This document shows positions 17,745 through 27,387 of a DNA stretch of 64,000 nt, piece by piece. The position numbers were made by a program, and so were the translations under genes. Each line of letters opens with the position of its first letter. Positions within the stretch are counted from its first letter, which is position 1. This stretch comes from GCA-2733415 sp965178635. Its GTDB lineage: Bacteria; Bacteroidota; Bacteroidia; Flavobacteriales; Flavobacteriaceae. The stretch lies in the NCBI GenBank assembly GCA_965178635.1, contig CBCXVT010000020.1, positions 1-64,000 on the forward strand, written 5' to 3'. Under the pieces are notes generated by a model. The model worked only from the letters and a program-made list of their open reading frames with translations, was not told the DNA's origin and did no database searches.

Positions 17745-18677
17745 ATGACGCCATTAGTGTCCATAATCATACCAACGTACAATCGTGCGCACCTAATATG
17801 TGAAACGCTAGATTCTATAATAGCACAAACCTATACCAATTGGGGGTGTATTGTGGTGGATGATGGCAGTATAGATGAGACTGCTATTGTAATGAATGCT
17901 TATATAAATAAGGACAGTAGGTTTCAACTTCATAAACGACCTACTCATAAACCAAAAGGAGCTAATGCGTGTAGAAATATAGGTTTAGAGTATGCTACAG
18001 GTGATTATGTTGTTTTCTTTGATAGTGATGATTTAATGTCTCCAAACCATTTAGAGGTTAAGGTGAGTGCTATGCAAATTCATAATTGTGATTATGTGAT
18101 TACAAAAACGAAGTTTATTGATGATGTGAAAAAGGTAGCGGGTAATAACTATAGGTTTAATACTTATCCTTTAACTGCATTTAATTATGTCTCACAAGCT
18201 TTAAACTGGCTTACTTACGATGTTTGTATAAAAGCGAAGTTAGCAAAATCTATTCAGTTTAACGAGTTGTTACAATCAGGGCAGGAGTATAATTATTTTT
18301 CTAAATTAGTACATGTGTCGATAAACGCTCAATTTATTGATGAAATTGTTACATTAAGGCGGTATCATGAAACTTCAATACGAAGTAAACTAGATACATC
18401 ATATAAAAAACAAGAAAGTGCTTTTAGAGCCAAATGGTATACGTACTGTGACTTAATAACTATTGCAGATATAGAAACTAAGCGAAATCTACTAGCAAAG
18501 TGTGTGACTATAGTTTATGATAGTAAACAAATATTAACACCTGATAAAATAAGGTTTTTAAAAGCAATATTTAAGGAATACAAATGGAAAGGAAGTTATT
18601 TTTTGTTAATGTTGTTAAACAGAAAACTGTTTAATAGAGGGTATATTTTTTTTAAAAAATTAACAGTACAAAATTAA
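17745..18677 (+). CDS. Glycosyltransferase family 2 (first of a duplicated pair)
   Basis: 310 residues. GT2 motifs: VSIIIPTYNRAHLICETLDS, CIVVDDGSIDET and the acidic motif VVFFDSDDLMSPNH (residue about 95). It shares most of its first 100 residues with the product of the gene at 19064, so the two arose by duplication and then diverged in the acceptor half. It begins block B after the first module copy. Sugar specificity is unknown. Confidence 0.87.
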   Translation: MTPLVSIIIPTYNRAHLICETLDSIIAQTYTNWGCIVVDDGSIDETAIVMNAYINKDSRFQLHKRPTHKPKGANACRNIGLEYATGDYVVFFDSDDLMSPNHLEVKVSAMQIHNCDYVITKTKFIDDVKKVAGNNYRFNTYPLTAFNYVSQALNWLTYDVCIKAKLAKSIQFNELLQSGQEYNYFSKLVHVSINAQFIDEIVTLRRYHETSIRSKLDTSYKKQESAFRAKWYTYCDLITIADIETKRNLLAKCVTIVYDSKQILTPDKIRFLKAIFKEYKWKGSYFLLMLLNRKLFNRGYIFFKKLTVQN

Positions 18678-18735
18678 TATGTTTAAAATAACACATGCTT
18701 TTTAACGTTGAAAGGGATATGAGTTTTAATAATTT

Positions 18736-19053
18736 AAAAAATATAAAGCTATAAATCAGCCTTATAATGAAAAACAATTTGTTGAGTTAGAGGAGATCGT
18801 TTTTTATTTAAAAGAGAATAATATTAAACCTATTTATGTATTTGCTCCAATTATGAAAAAGGATTATAAATCATTTAGAAGAATAAACGAATTTAAAAAA
18901 CGTATGTTGAAACTTGGTATTTATTATGATTGTAATGAATTATTAAATTTAAATGACACCTTACATTTTTTTGATTCACATCATTTAAATCAAGATGGAG
19001 TAGAAATATTTAATACAGAATTAATTAAAGTGTTAGATTCAATTAATTATTAG
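18736..19053 (+). pseudogene. Remnant of an SGNH/GDSL-type hydrolase, C-terminal end
   Basis: An open frame without a credible start runs from just after a TAA near 18733 to TAG 19051-19053. It contains a beta-strand plus loop (IKPIYVFAPIMKK) and the terminal catalytic pattern FFDSHHLNQDGVEIFN, the Asp-x-x-His block that ends SGNH-fold esterases and O-acetyltransferase-like proteins. The N-terminal half with the GDS serine motif is missing, so this is a truncated relic. It lies between the two duplicated GT2 genes, and the duplication may have destroyed it. Confidence 0.6.
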
Positions 19054-19063
19054 TTTTAATGAA

Positions 19064-20005
19064 ATGTCAGACAAGCCACTTATCTCTATAATCATCCCAA
19101 CATATAACCGCGCGCATCTTATTGGTGAAACGTTGGATTCAGTTTTAGCACAAACTTATAGTAATTGGGAGTGTATTGTAGTTGATGATGGGAGTACTGA
19201 TGATACTGCTGTAGTTGTTAATAGATATAAGGTTAATGATACCCGTTTTAAGTTTTATAACCGGCCTGATAACCGCCCCTCAGGTGGTAATGCAGCACGA
19301 AATTTTGGCTTTGAAAAAGCCAAAGGTATTTATGTACAGTGGTTTGATAGTGATGATATTATGTGTCCAGATTATTTAAGTGCTCGATTAACTGTATTTC
19401 AAGAACATCCAAAAAGCGATGTTGTATTTTGTGCGTTTACTTATTTTGATGATAGGGGTATGCAAAATAGAGTAACAAATGGCAATTTTAGTGGTGCTAT
19501 TTTAGATGATTTAATTGAGAAAAAAATCTCATTTAGTCCACTGTCTTATTTATTAAGAAAAGATATATTATTAAGCCTAAATTTTGATGAACACTTAAAG
19601 CGGGCACAAGATTTAGATTTCTTTTTTAAAGTTTTTACAAGTTCTAATTCTATAACGATTAAGCATGTGAAAAAAACGTTATTTAAAGTTAGAAAGCATA
19701 ATAACGCTATAAGTTCTAAACCCGAAAAATCAGGGGCTAAATTAAATTCTAGATTTATAGTAAATACACGTATATTAAGTTATTTTTATAGCACCAAGAA
19801 TACCAGAGCTATTACTTTGTGTAAGCAACAATGCTTACTTGATTTAAAACGTTTGCTAAACAACCATAATTTTAGCTTAGTTGTACATAATATTATAACA
19901 TTTAAATATTTTACTGTAAAACAAAAGTTATATTTATTGTTTTGTGGGGGTAGTCAATTTATTTTTAAACGTGGTGCTCACCAATTTTCTAAACTAAAAG
20001 TTTAA
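19064..20005 (+). CDS. Glycosyltransferase family 2 (second of a duplicated pair)
   Basis: 313 residues. Motifs LISIIIPTYNRAHLIGETLDS, CIVVDDGSTDDT and YVQWFDSDDIMCPDY are near-copies of those in the paralogue at 17745. The C-terminal 120 residues differ and are rich in basic and hydrophobic residues. One base separates it from the next small gene. It would add a sugar to the growing repeat unit. Confidence 0.87.
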   Translation: MSDKPLISIIIPTYNRAHLIGETLDSVLAQTYSNWECIVVDDGSTDDTAVVVNRYKVNDTRFKFYNRPDNRPSGGNAARNFGFEKAKGIYVQWFDSDDIMCPDYLSARLTVFQEHPKSDVVFCAFTYFDDRGMQNRVTNGNFSGAILDDLIEKKISFSPLSYLLRKDILLSLNFDEHLKRAQDLDFFFKVFTSSNSITIKHVKKTLFKVRKHNNAISSKPEKSGAKLNSRFIVNTRILSYFYSTKNTRAITLCKQQCLLDLKRLLNNHNFSLVVHNIITFKYFTVKQKLYLLFCGGSQFIFKRGAHQFSKLKV

Positions 20006-20006
20006 T

Positions 20007-20354
20007 ATGAAAACAGCATTTTCTGCATTTGTTTTTGGTGACTATGAGAAGTTTATTCCTTTCTATGTTTATTCTATTCATAAAAATTACCCGGATAGTG
20101 ATATAATTATTTTTTATCATTCAAATTTATCTTCACATTTAAAAGAGAGTTTGAAGGGTTATAACCAGTTAACTATTTATGAAAATTTTTATCAAGAATA
20201 TAAATCGTTCAAAAACCTAAAATTAAGTTTTAAAGAGAAATTTTATTATGGATTGTTAATTTTATTAAGTGTTTATTATAAAAATAATAAGGGGTATTAT
20301 ACTTTGAGAAAACCAATTTCTAATTATTTTCAAAACTTATTACAATCTAAATAA
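20007..20354 (+). CDS. Short nucleotide-sugar-transferase-like protein, probably truncated
   Basis: 115 residues. The start MKTAFSAFVFGDYEKFIPFYVYSIHKNYP resembles the N-terminal strand-helix of GT8-like transferases, as in the gene at 7162. The DxD catalytic part expected near residue 95 is absent and the chain ends early in a basic segment. It is most simply a 3'-truncated glycosyltransferase. It starts 1 bp after the preceding stop and ends 4 bp before the next gene, so it is still within the operon. Confidence 0.55.
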   Translation: MKTAFSAFVFGDYEKFIPFYVYSIHKNYPDSDIIIFYHSNLSSHLKESLKGYNQLTIYENFYQEYKSFKNLKLSFKEKFYYGLLILLSVYYKNNKGYYTLRKPISNYFQNLLQSK

Positions 20355-20358
20355 ATTT

Positions 20359-21477
20359 ATGAGCTTAAGTAATACAATTAGAGTAGTACAGTTATTTGAA
20401 AGCTATCCGCTTTTTTACCAACCTTATATTCCGCCAGTTATAGCGGCCTTAGGTCAAGAACAAAGTCTAGAGCTTCGCATTAATGCTTTTAAAGGGACAG
20501 CAGATAATGGTGTTGAAATTTTACCGTCGTATTATAAACGAAAACTAAAAGAGAAGTTTTATGCGTTGAGGCATAACACTAAACTCAATTACGCCGAAAT
20601 ACAATATATAAAACAAGGAGTCGATGTTGTGCATTTGCAACACTCATTTTTGTTTTCAAAAGTGAAAGGCTTATTGGCATTGCCAAATAATGAACGACCA
20701 AAAATAATAATAACCCTTCGAGGTGGCGATACCTATGTTAAGCCTTGGTTATCTGAAAAATGGCAGGATTTTTATGCCAATTATGGCAATCTGGTTGATG
20801 GATTCATCACCATGAGCCAACATCAAAAACAATACCTGAATGAAAAATGGGGGATAAACCCCAATAAAATTCATGTCATTCCAATTTCATGTGTCAACCC
20901 TCCTGAAATACAAGCTAAATACCCAAATTCCAATACAATTAAAATAGTATCAGCGTTTAGAATGTGTTGGGAAAAAAACATAAATGGAAATCTAAAAGTA
21001 ATCAAGTATCTAAAGGATAAAGGGATAAATGTACAGTACCATATCTATGGTAGTGGTCCCGATGCTGGGCAACTAATGTTTTTAATTGATAAGTACAAGC
21101 TCCAAAATAACGTCACCTACCACGGTAAAGTTGAAAATACAAGATTAAAAAGTAAATTGCATAATTCTGACATCTATTTGCAATTAAGCCATTCGGAGTC
21201 TTTAGGGATGAGCGTTATTGAAGCTCAAGCTTGTGGACTGCCAGCAATTGTATCAAATAGCGGAGGATTGCCTGAAGTGATTATAGATAAAGAAAGCGGC
21301 TATTGTGTAGGGACTCATGAAACAGAACGAGCTGCAGAATACATATATGAACTTTGGAAAAATAAAGAAACGTACAAAGTTTTTTCTGCTAAAGCCATTG
21401 AAAATAGCCAAGGCTTTTCTGTTGATGTTGAGGTAGATAAATTAACGGCACTTTATAAGAAAATCACACAATTGTAA
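20359..21477 (+). CDS. Glycosyltransferase family 4
   Basis: 372 residues with GT-B layout. The C-terminal domain has KIVSAFRMCWEKNINGNL at the start of the nucleotide-sugar site and the motif SLGMSVIEAQACGLPAIVSN (EX7E type). The N-terminal domain has the DVVHLQHS segment seen in lipid-linked glycan GT4 enzymes. It overlaps the next GT4 gene at the TAATG junction. The linkage is unknown. Confidence 0.87.
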   Translation: MSLSNTIRVVQLFESYPLFYQPYIPPVIAALGQEQSLELRINAFKGTADNGVEILPSYYKRKLKEKFYALRHNTKLNYAEIQYIKQGVDVVHLQHSFLFSKVKGLLALPNNERPKIIITLRGGDTYVKPWLSEKWQDFYANYGNLVDGFITMSQHQKQYLNEKWGINPNKIHVIPISCVNPPEIQAKYPNSNTIKIVSAFRMCWEKNINGNLKVIKYLKDKGINVQYHIYGSGPDAGQLMFLIDKYKLQNNVTYHGKVENTRLKSKLHNSDIYLQLSHSESLGMSVIEAQACGLPAIVSNSGGLPEVIIDKESGYCVGTHETERAAEYIYELWKNKETYKVFSAKAIENSQGFSVDVEVDKLTALYKKITQL

Positions 21478-22667
21478 TGATGCCAAAATCGTTAAAAATC
21501 ATTATCTTCGACGGTAGTTTTAAAACCACACCGTTTATAAACCGCTTACTAGAGGGGCTAGTACATAACCAGCACAAAGTATATGTCTTAGGGTTTAATG
21601 AAGCGTTAACTACAAAAATTGCCCAAGTGAACTACGTGCCACTTGGGAGCAATCAAAACAAATGGCGTTTAATAGTAACAACGCTTAAATTATATTGGAC
21701 TAATAAAAATAAAGCCAGTGTATGTCAAGCATTAGGTAACCTAATAAAAGGAAAACGAACTGACATACAGAAACAAAATGTGCAGTTTGCTATAAATAAA
21801 ATTAAACCAGATGTTATACACGCGCAATGGACATCTGTATTACCTTGGCTTGAAGAAATTTTAGAAGCTCAAAAGATACCGGTAATCTTAAGTCAAAGAG
21901 GCTACCATTCCAATATACGGCCATTTGTAAATCAAGATAATTTCAATTATTTAAAACATTGGTACCCCAAAATAGCAGGATTTCATTCAGTGTCCAAAGC
22001 CATATCAAAAAAAGGAGATGATATTTATAAGGCTACAGATAAAAAAAATCATGTGGTTTATACCGGAATTGATTTTGAGAAGTTACCTTTTAATAAGTCA
22101 TTACCAACCACCAAAACATTAGAGGTCATTTCTGTAGGTCGCGCCCATTGGATTAAAGGCTATGATAATGCCTTACAATCTTGTCAACTATTAAAAGAGC
22201 AGGACATAGACTTTAAGTACACCATTATTGGTGCAGCTGGAGATGAAGAGTTACAGTTTTTACGTCATGATTTGGGTTTAGAAAATCACGTGAATCTTAT
22301 TGGGCGTTTACCTCAAGAAGATGTGTTTAAGCGCATGCAAAACGCCAATGTACTAGTAGTATCTAGTATAGCTGAAGGCGTACCTAATGTGGTAGTGGAA
22401 GCTATGGCCTTGGGTGTGCCGGTAATCAGCACGGCGTGTGGAGGTGTGGAAGAACTGATTGAAAATAATACCAACGGCTGGTTAGTACCAACCAGAAACC
22501 CAAAAGCACTTGCTGAGGCACTTATAAAATTCAATCAATTACCAAAGTCTACTATAGAAAATATTAGAATTTCAGCACACAAAAAAGTAGAAGCACAACA
22601 TTCAGAAACAAAAATGATAGCAGATATGGAAGCTCTATACAAAACTGTTATAAAAGCCAAAAGTTAG
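21477..22667 (+). CDS. Glycosyltransferase family 4, last gene of block B
   Basis: 396 residues. Typical features: DVIHAQWTS in the N-terminal domain, EVISVGRAHWIKGYDNALQ, and the donor-site segment GVPNVVVEAMALGVPVISTACGG. The first ATG is 21477, with a second at 21480. No terminator hairpin follows; the gene runs straight into the repeat region that begins 9 bp downstream. Confidence 0.88.
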   Translation: MMPKSLKIIIFDGSFKTTPFINRLLEGLVHNQHKVYVLGFNEALTTKIAQVNYVPLGSNQNKWRLIVTTLKLYWTNKNKASVCQALGNLIKGKRTDIQKQNVQFAINKIKPDVIHAQWTSVLPWLEEILEAQKIPVILSQRGYHSNIRPFVNQDNFNYLKHWYPKIAGFHSVSKAISKKGDDIYKATDKKNHVVYTGIDFEKLPFNKSLPTTKTLEVISVGRAHWIKGYDNALQSCQLLKEQDIDFKYTIIGAAGDEELQFLRHDLGLENHVNLIGRLPQEDVFKRMQNANVLVVSSIAEGVPNVVVEAMALGVPVISTACGGVEELIENNTNGWLVPTRNPKALAEALIKFNQLPKSTIENIRISAHKKVEAQHSETKMIADMEALYKTVIKAKS

Positions 22668-22675
22668 TTTATACC

Positions 22676-22712
22676 ATCATTGCGAGTGTAGTGTAACGAA
22701 ACGTTGCAATCT
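22676..22712. repeat. Half of a dispersed CATTGCGAG...GCAATCTC repeat
   Basis: The segment carries CATTGCGAG and, 27 bp on, TTGCAATCTC, the two ends of a short repeat common in flavobacterial intergenic DNA. A second piece with CGGAGTACGGCAATCTC lies directly after the tandem array (25835-25851), so the array may have expanded within or next to such an element. Confidence 0.45.
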
Positions 22713-22752
22713 CTTTTTAATTATCAACACCTCTGGAACAACAATAACAACT

Positions 22753-25700
22753 GGCCTTCGCTATGATCTCGTAAAAAATGCGATGAAAATGCCGTAAAAG
22801 ATGATGCTGTCTGAGCGCAGTGAGTTCATCAGATTTAGGCGTCGAACAAAATTTTTAGAGACTATAGCGTCAGCCTAGCGTTTTTGGGTTCTTTTTTGGG
22901 CGATGCAAAAAAGAATAGAGCCTTAAAATAAAACGGGTAGTCTCTATAAAAAATCAGTAGTCAACCAGGTTTTGAAATTGTTTTTTAAGCAATAATAACT
23001 AAGAGTATCAAAATTAACTCTGCATTAAATTATCGGCCTTCGCTATGATCTCGTAAAAAATGCGATGAAAATGCCGTAAAAGATGATGCTGTCTGAGCGC
23101 AGCGAGTTCATCAGATTTAGGCGTCGAACAAAATTTTTAGAGACTATAGCGTCAGCCTAGCGTTTTTGGGTTCTTTTTTGGGCGATGCAAAAAAGAATAG
23201 AGCCTTAAAATAAAACGGGTAGTCTCTATAAAAAATAAGTAGTCAACCAGGTTTTGAAATTGTTTTTTAAGCAATAATAACTAAGAGTATCAAAATTAAC
23301 TCTGCATTAAATTATCGGCCTTCGCTATGATCTCGTAAAAAATGCGATGAAAATGCCGTAAAAGATGATGCTGTCTGAGCGCAGTGAGTTAATCAGATTT
23401 AGGCGTCGAACAAAATTTTTAGAGACTATAGCGTCAGCCTAGCGTTTTTTGGGTTCTTTTTTGGGCGATGCAAAAAAGAATAGAGCCTTAAAATAAAACG
23501 GGTAGTCTCTATAAAAAATCAGTAGTCAACCAGGTTTTGAAATTGTTTTTTATGCAATAATAACTAAGAGTATCAAAATTAACTCTGCATTAAATTATCG
23601 GCCTTCGCTATGATCTCGTAAAAAAATGCGGTGAAAATGCCGTAAAAGATGATGCTGTCTGAGCGCAGCGAGTTCATCAGATTTAGGCATCGAACAAAAT
23701 TTTTAGAGACTATAGCGTCAGCCTAGCGTTTTTGGGTTCTTTTTTGGGCGATGCAAAAAAGAATAGAGCCTTAAAATAAAACGGGTAGTCTCTATAAAAA
23801 ATCAGTAGTCAACCAGGTTTTGAAATTGTTTTTTAAGCAATAATAACTAAGAGTATCAAAATTAACTCTGCATTAAATTATCGGCCTTTCGCTATGATCT
23901 CGTAAAAAATGCTGTGAAAATGCCGTAAAAGATGATGCTGTCTGAGCACAGCGAGTTCATCAGATTTAGGCGTCGAACAAAATTTTTAGAGACTATAGCG
24001 TCAGCCTAGCGTTTTTGGGTTCTTTTTTGGGCGATGCAAAAAAGAATAGAGCCTTAAAATAAAACGGGTAGTCTCTATAAAAAATCAGTAGTCAACCAGG
24101 TTTTGAAATTGTTTTTTAAGTAATAATAACTAAGAGTATCAAAATTAACTCTGCATTAAATTATCGGCTTTCGCTATGATCTCGTAAAAAATGCGATGAA
24201 AATGCCGTAAAAGATGATGCTGTCTGAGCGCAGTGAGTTAATCAGATTTAGGCGTCGAACAAAATTTTTAGAGACTATAGCGTCAGCCTAGCGTTTTTTG
24301 GGTTCTTTTTTGGGCGATGCAAAAAAGAATAGAGCCTTAAAATAAAACGGGTAGTCTCTATAAAAAATCAGTAGTCAACCAGGTTTTGAAATTGTTTTTT
24401 ATGCAATAATAACTAAGAGTATCAAAATTAACTCTGCATTAAATTATCGGCCTTCGCTATGATCTCGTAAAAAAATGCGGTGAAAATGCCGTAAAAGATG
24501 ATGCTGTCTGAGCGCAGCGAGTTCATCAGATTTAGGCATCGAACAAAATTTTTAGAGACTATAGCGTCAGCCTAGCGTTTTTTGGGTTCTTTTTTGGGCG
24601 ATGCAAAAAAGAATAGAGCCTTAAAATAAAACGGGTAGTCTCTATAAAAAATCAGTAGTCAACCAGGTTTTGAAATTGTTTTTTATGCAATAATAACTAA
24701 GAGTATCAAAATTAACTCTGCATTAAATTATCGGCCTTTCGCTATGATCTCGTAAAAAATGCAGTGAAAATGCCGTAAAAGATGATGCTGTCTGAGCACA
24801 GCGAGTTCATCAGATTTAGGCGTCGAACAAAATTTTTAGAGACTATAGCGTCAGCCTAGCGTTTTTTGGGTTTTTTTTGGGGCGATGCAAAAAAGAATAG
24901 AGCCTTAAAATAAAACGGGTAGTCTCTATAAAAAATCAGTAGTCAACCAGGTTTTGAAATTGTTTTTTATGCAATAATAACTAAGAGTATCAAAATTAAC
25001 TCTGCATTAAATTATCGGCCTTTCGCTATGATCTCGTAAAAAATGCAGTGAAAATGCCGTAAAAGATGATGCTGTCTGAGCACAGCGAGTTCATCAGATT
25101 TAGGCGTCGAACAAAATTTTTAGAGACTATAGCGTCAGCCTAGCGTTTTTTGGGTTTTTTTTGGGGCGATGCAAAAAAGAATAGAGCCTTAAAATAAAAC
25201 GGGTAGTCTCTATAAAAAATCAGTAGTCAACCAGGTTTTGAAATTGTTTTTTAAGCAATAATAACTAAGAGTATCAAAATTAACTCTACATTAAATTATC
25301 GGCCTTCGCTATGATCTCGTAAAAAATGCGGTGAAAATGCCGTAAAAGATGATGCTGTCTGAGCGCAGCGAGTTCATCAGATTTAGGCATCGAACAAAAT
25401 TTTTAGAGACTATAGCGTCAGCCTAGCGTTTTTTGGGTTCTTTTTTGGGCGATGCAAAAAAGAATAGAGCCTTAAAATAAAACGGGTAGTCTCTATAAAA
25501 AATCAGTAGTCAACCAGGTTTTGAAATTGTTTTTTAAGCAATAATAACTAAGAGTATCAAAATTAACTCTGCATTAAATTATCGGCCTTCGCTATGATCT
25601 CGTAAAAAATGCGGTGAAAATGCCGTAAAAGATGATGCTGTCTGAGCGCAGCGAGTTCATCAGATTTAGGCATCGAACAAAATTTTTAGAGACTATAGCG

Positions 25701-25834
25701 TCAGCCTAGCGTTTTTTGGGTTCTTTTTTGGGCGATGCAAAAAAGAATAGAGCCTTAAAATAAAACGGGTAGTCTCTATAAAAAATCAGTAGTCAACCAG
25801 GTTTTGAAATTGTTTTTTAAGCAATAATAACTAA
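22753..25834. repeat. Tandem array of eleven ~283-bp units
   Basis: The marker GGCYTTCGCTATGATCTCG recurs at 22753, 23035, 23317, 23600, 23883, 24166, 24449, 24733, 25017, 25301 and 25584, giving unit lengths of 282, 282, 283, 283, 283, 283, 284, 284, 284 and 283 bp. The last unit stops about 32 bp short. The units are almost identical, differing at a handful of sites and in A- or T-run lengths. No long open frame crosses the array. Each unit holds a 10-bp hairpin (TTCTTTTTTG, GGCGATG loop, CAAAAAAGAA) nested inside a wider inverted repeat (AGAGACTA ... TAGTCTCT). Confidence 0.97.
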
Positions 25835-25903
25835 CGGAGTACGGCAATCTCATCAAATTAAATGCTTGTATAATGCGTACTGTCTTCTCAATGGTATCAA
25901 AAA

Positions 25904-25931
25904 AAAGGGGATGCCCAATGCCATCCCCTTT
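25904..25931 (-). terminator. Intrinsic terminator of module protein copy 2
   Basis: A perfect 10-bp stem (25904-25913 and 25922-25931) has an 8-nt loop. On the minus strand it is followed by a run of T (the A-run at 25899-25906). It lies 23 bp beyond the stop of the minus-strand gene. Confidence 0.88.
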
Positions 25932-25953
25932 AAATTAATAAGCCTCAAAAACC

Positions 25954-26703
25954 TTACAAAACATCTAAAATCTGTAAAGCATTATATGCCCCATTACGTA
26001 ACGGATACTGCACCCCATTAACCTCTTGAAAAAATGCAATTTTCAATAAGTAAATAGATGTACCAGTTCCAGTCGGTACCCCCAAGGGAGTTAAAGTTAC
26101 AGGAGTAAGTACAGAATTGATAGCAGTATTAAAAACAGCACTCAATTGCAAATCTTTAAGTGCTGTACTAAAATCCAAATTCAAAAACCCGCAACTCAAG
26201 CTCACGTGTGTAGCACCTTCTGGTAAACCTAAATTCTGAAGGGGGATAAAATCACTGATCACCACCTCACCAGTAGCTGTATTCAAACTGTAGTCTGATA
26301 AAAGCACACTGCTTAACGGTGCTTGGGCATTAAAATCAAAACCTGATAAAGCCTCTTGCCCTGTAGCTGTTGAAAGCCCAGCCGATACCTGACGTTGTCC
26401 GCGTATAGACGTGAGATCAGCATTTTTAACACGACTCATCACTTGTGTCAATCGTGGTGTAACACTGGAATCTTTAGCATCTGTCAGTAGGGGCAAAATT
26501 GCTTGTCGCAACAGTTTGCCGCTAGTGGCACAATGCCCAAATTCCGTCCCGTTTTCTCGGGTGCGAATAAACGCAGGATCATTTTTAATTCGTTGAGCAC
26601 TAACACCACCTTTGGTGCGTACCAAATACCCCTCTTTGCCCTTGTAAAAGGTAAGACCGTCCAGGGTGCCTTCAATCTTAATAAAGCTGTTTAATTTAGC
26701 CAT
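25954..26703 (-). CDS. Module protein, copy 2 (unknown function, full length)
   Basis: 249 residues, same length and layout as the copy at 52628. The conserved N-terminal part includes GTLDGLTFYKGKEGYLVRTKGG, FIRTRENGTEFGHC, and SIRGQRQVSAG. The C-terminal half looks beta-rich (alternating hydrophobics) and ends with the shared block AFFQEVNGVQYPLRNGAYNALQI. There is no signal peptide, membrane helix or known catalytic motif. I do not recognise a family with a known role. It is divergently transcribed from the small protein at 27388. The gene has its own terminator, so in this copy it is a single-gene unit. Confidence 0.8.
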   Translation of the reverse strand: MAKLNSFIKIEGTLDGLTFYKGKEGYLVRTKGGVSAQRIKNDPAFIRTRENGTEFGHCATSGKLLRQAILPLLTDAKDSSVTPRLTQVMSRVKNADLTSIRGQRQVSAGLSTATGQEALSGFDFNAQAPLSSVLLSDYSLNTATGEVVISDFIPLQNLGLPEGATHVSLSCGFLNLDFSTALKDLQLSAVFNTAINSVLTPVTLTPLGVPTGTGTSIYLLKIAFFQEVNGVQYPLRNGAYNALQILDVL

Positions 26704-27387
26704 AATAGTATATGTTTTAGGAGTACAACAGAATTTTACAAAGTCTATATTGTAGAGCTATGCTAACACTCAATCTAATTAAGCAATTAGCTTAGGGATT
26801 TGAAATGAAATTCAGAAGCCTACTAAAAGTCTGTTGCACTCTTGGTTAATAAATATAAATCTGATAAAAACAGGACTCTAACTAATGTGTAGCGCGCACA
26901 TGCATAGTACTCTACATGAATTAATGACACCAATATTAAAGAACTGTGATTCAGTCTTATAAACCTAAAACATATTGTGATACAAAGCAAGTACGCTATG
27001 TCGAGAAGTGCACATAAAGACCTATTTTATCGTATTTTTCCAGAATGTCCCAAAATTTCTGAAAATGACCAAAAGTGCCGTTTTTTGCTGATAGAGTTTA
27101 ATAAAACGGATGAAGATGATGTATAGCTAATGTATGGATAGTGTATGCATACTGTATGAAAAAGACATATGTAGATGTTAGAGAATATAAAAAATACAAG
27201 AAAGAGGTATAGAACAGGCACGATTGTTGCTCCTGATAATTAAAGTCTAAAAAAGTAAACACATACCGTTTGAAGAGGAGTAATTTTGAGTATTGGAAGC
27301 AAGGCAATTGGATAAGGAAAAGAATATAGCTTTAACCAAACAGAACCTTGTAAAATCAATCCAAAATGTTAAAACCCAACAAACTCC
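26704..27387. promoter_or_regulatory. Divergent intergenic region of module copy 2, with four 11-bp iterons
   Basis: This is 684 bp without a gene. Four copies of TGTATR-beginning 11-bp units run head to tail from 27120 to 27163 (starts 27120, 27131, 27142, 27153). Upstream of them (27028-27092) is an A/T-rich block with TGCCGTTTTTTG, matching TGCCGTTTTTG in module copy 1. The rest shows no reading frame or hairpin that I can support. Confidence 0.7.

Noticed and set aside
18853..19053. Independent 66-aa gene
   Set aside because: The similarity to SGNH hydrolase ends extends upstream of this ATG in the same frame, so it is the tail of a truncated gene.
22753..25834. CRISPR array
   Set aside because: Units are ~283 bp and almost identical throughout; there are no short repeats with unique spacers and no cas genes.
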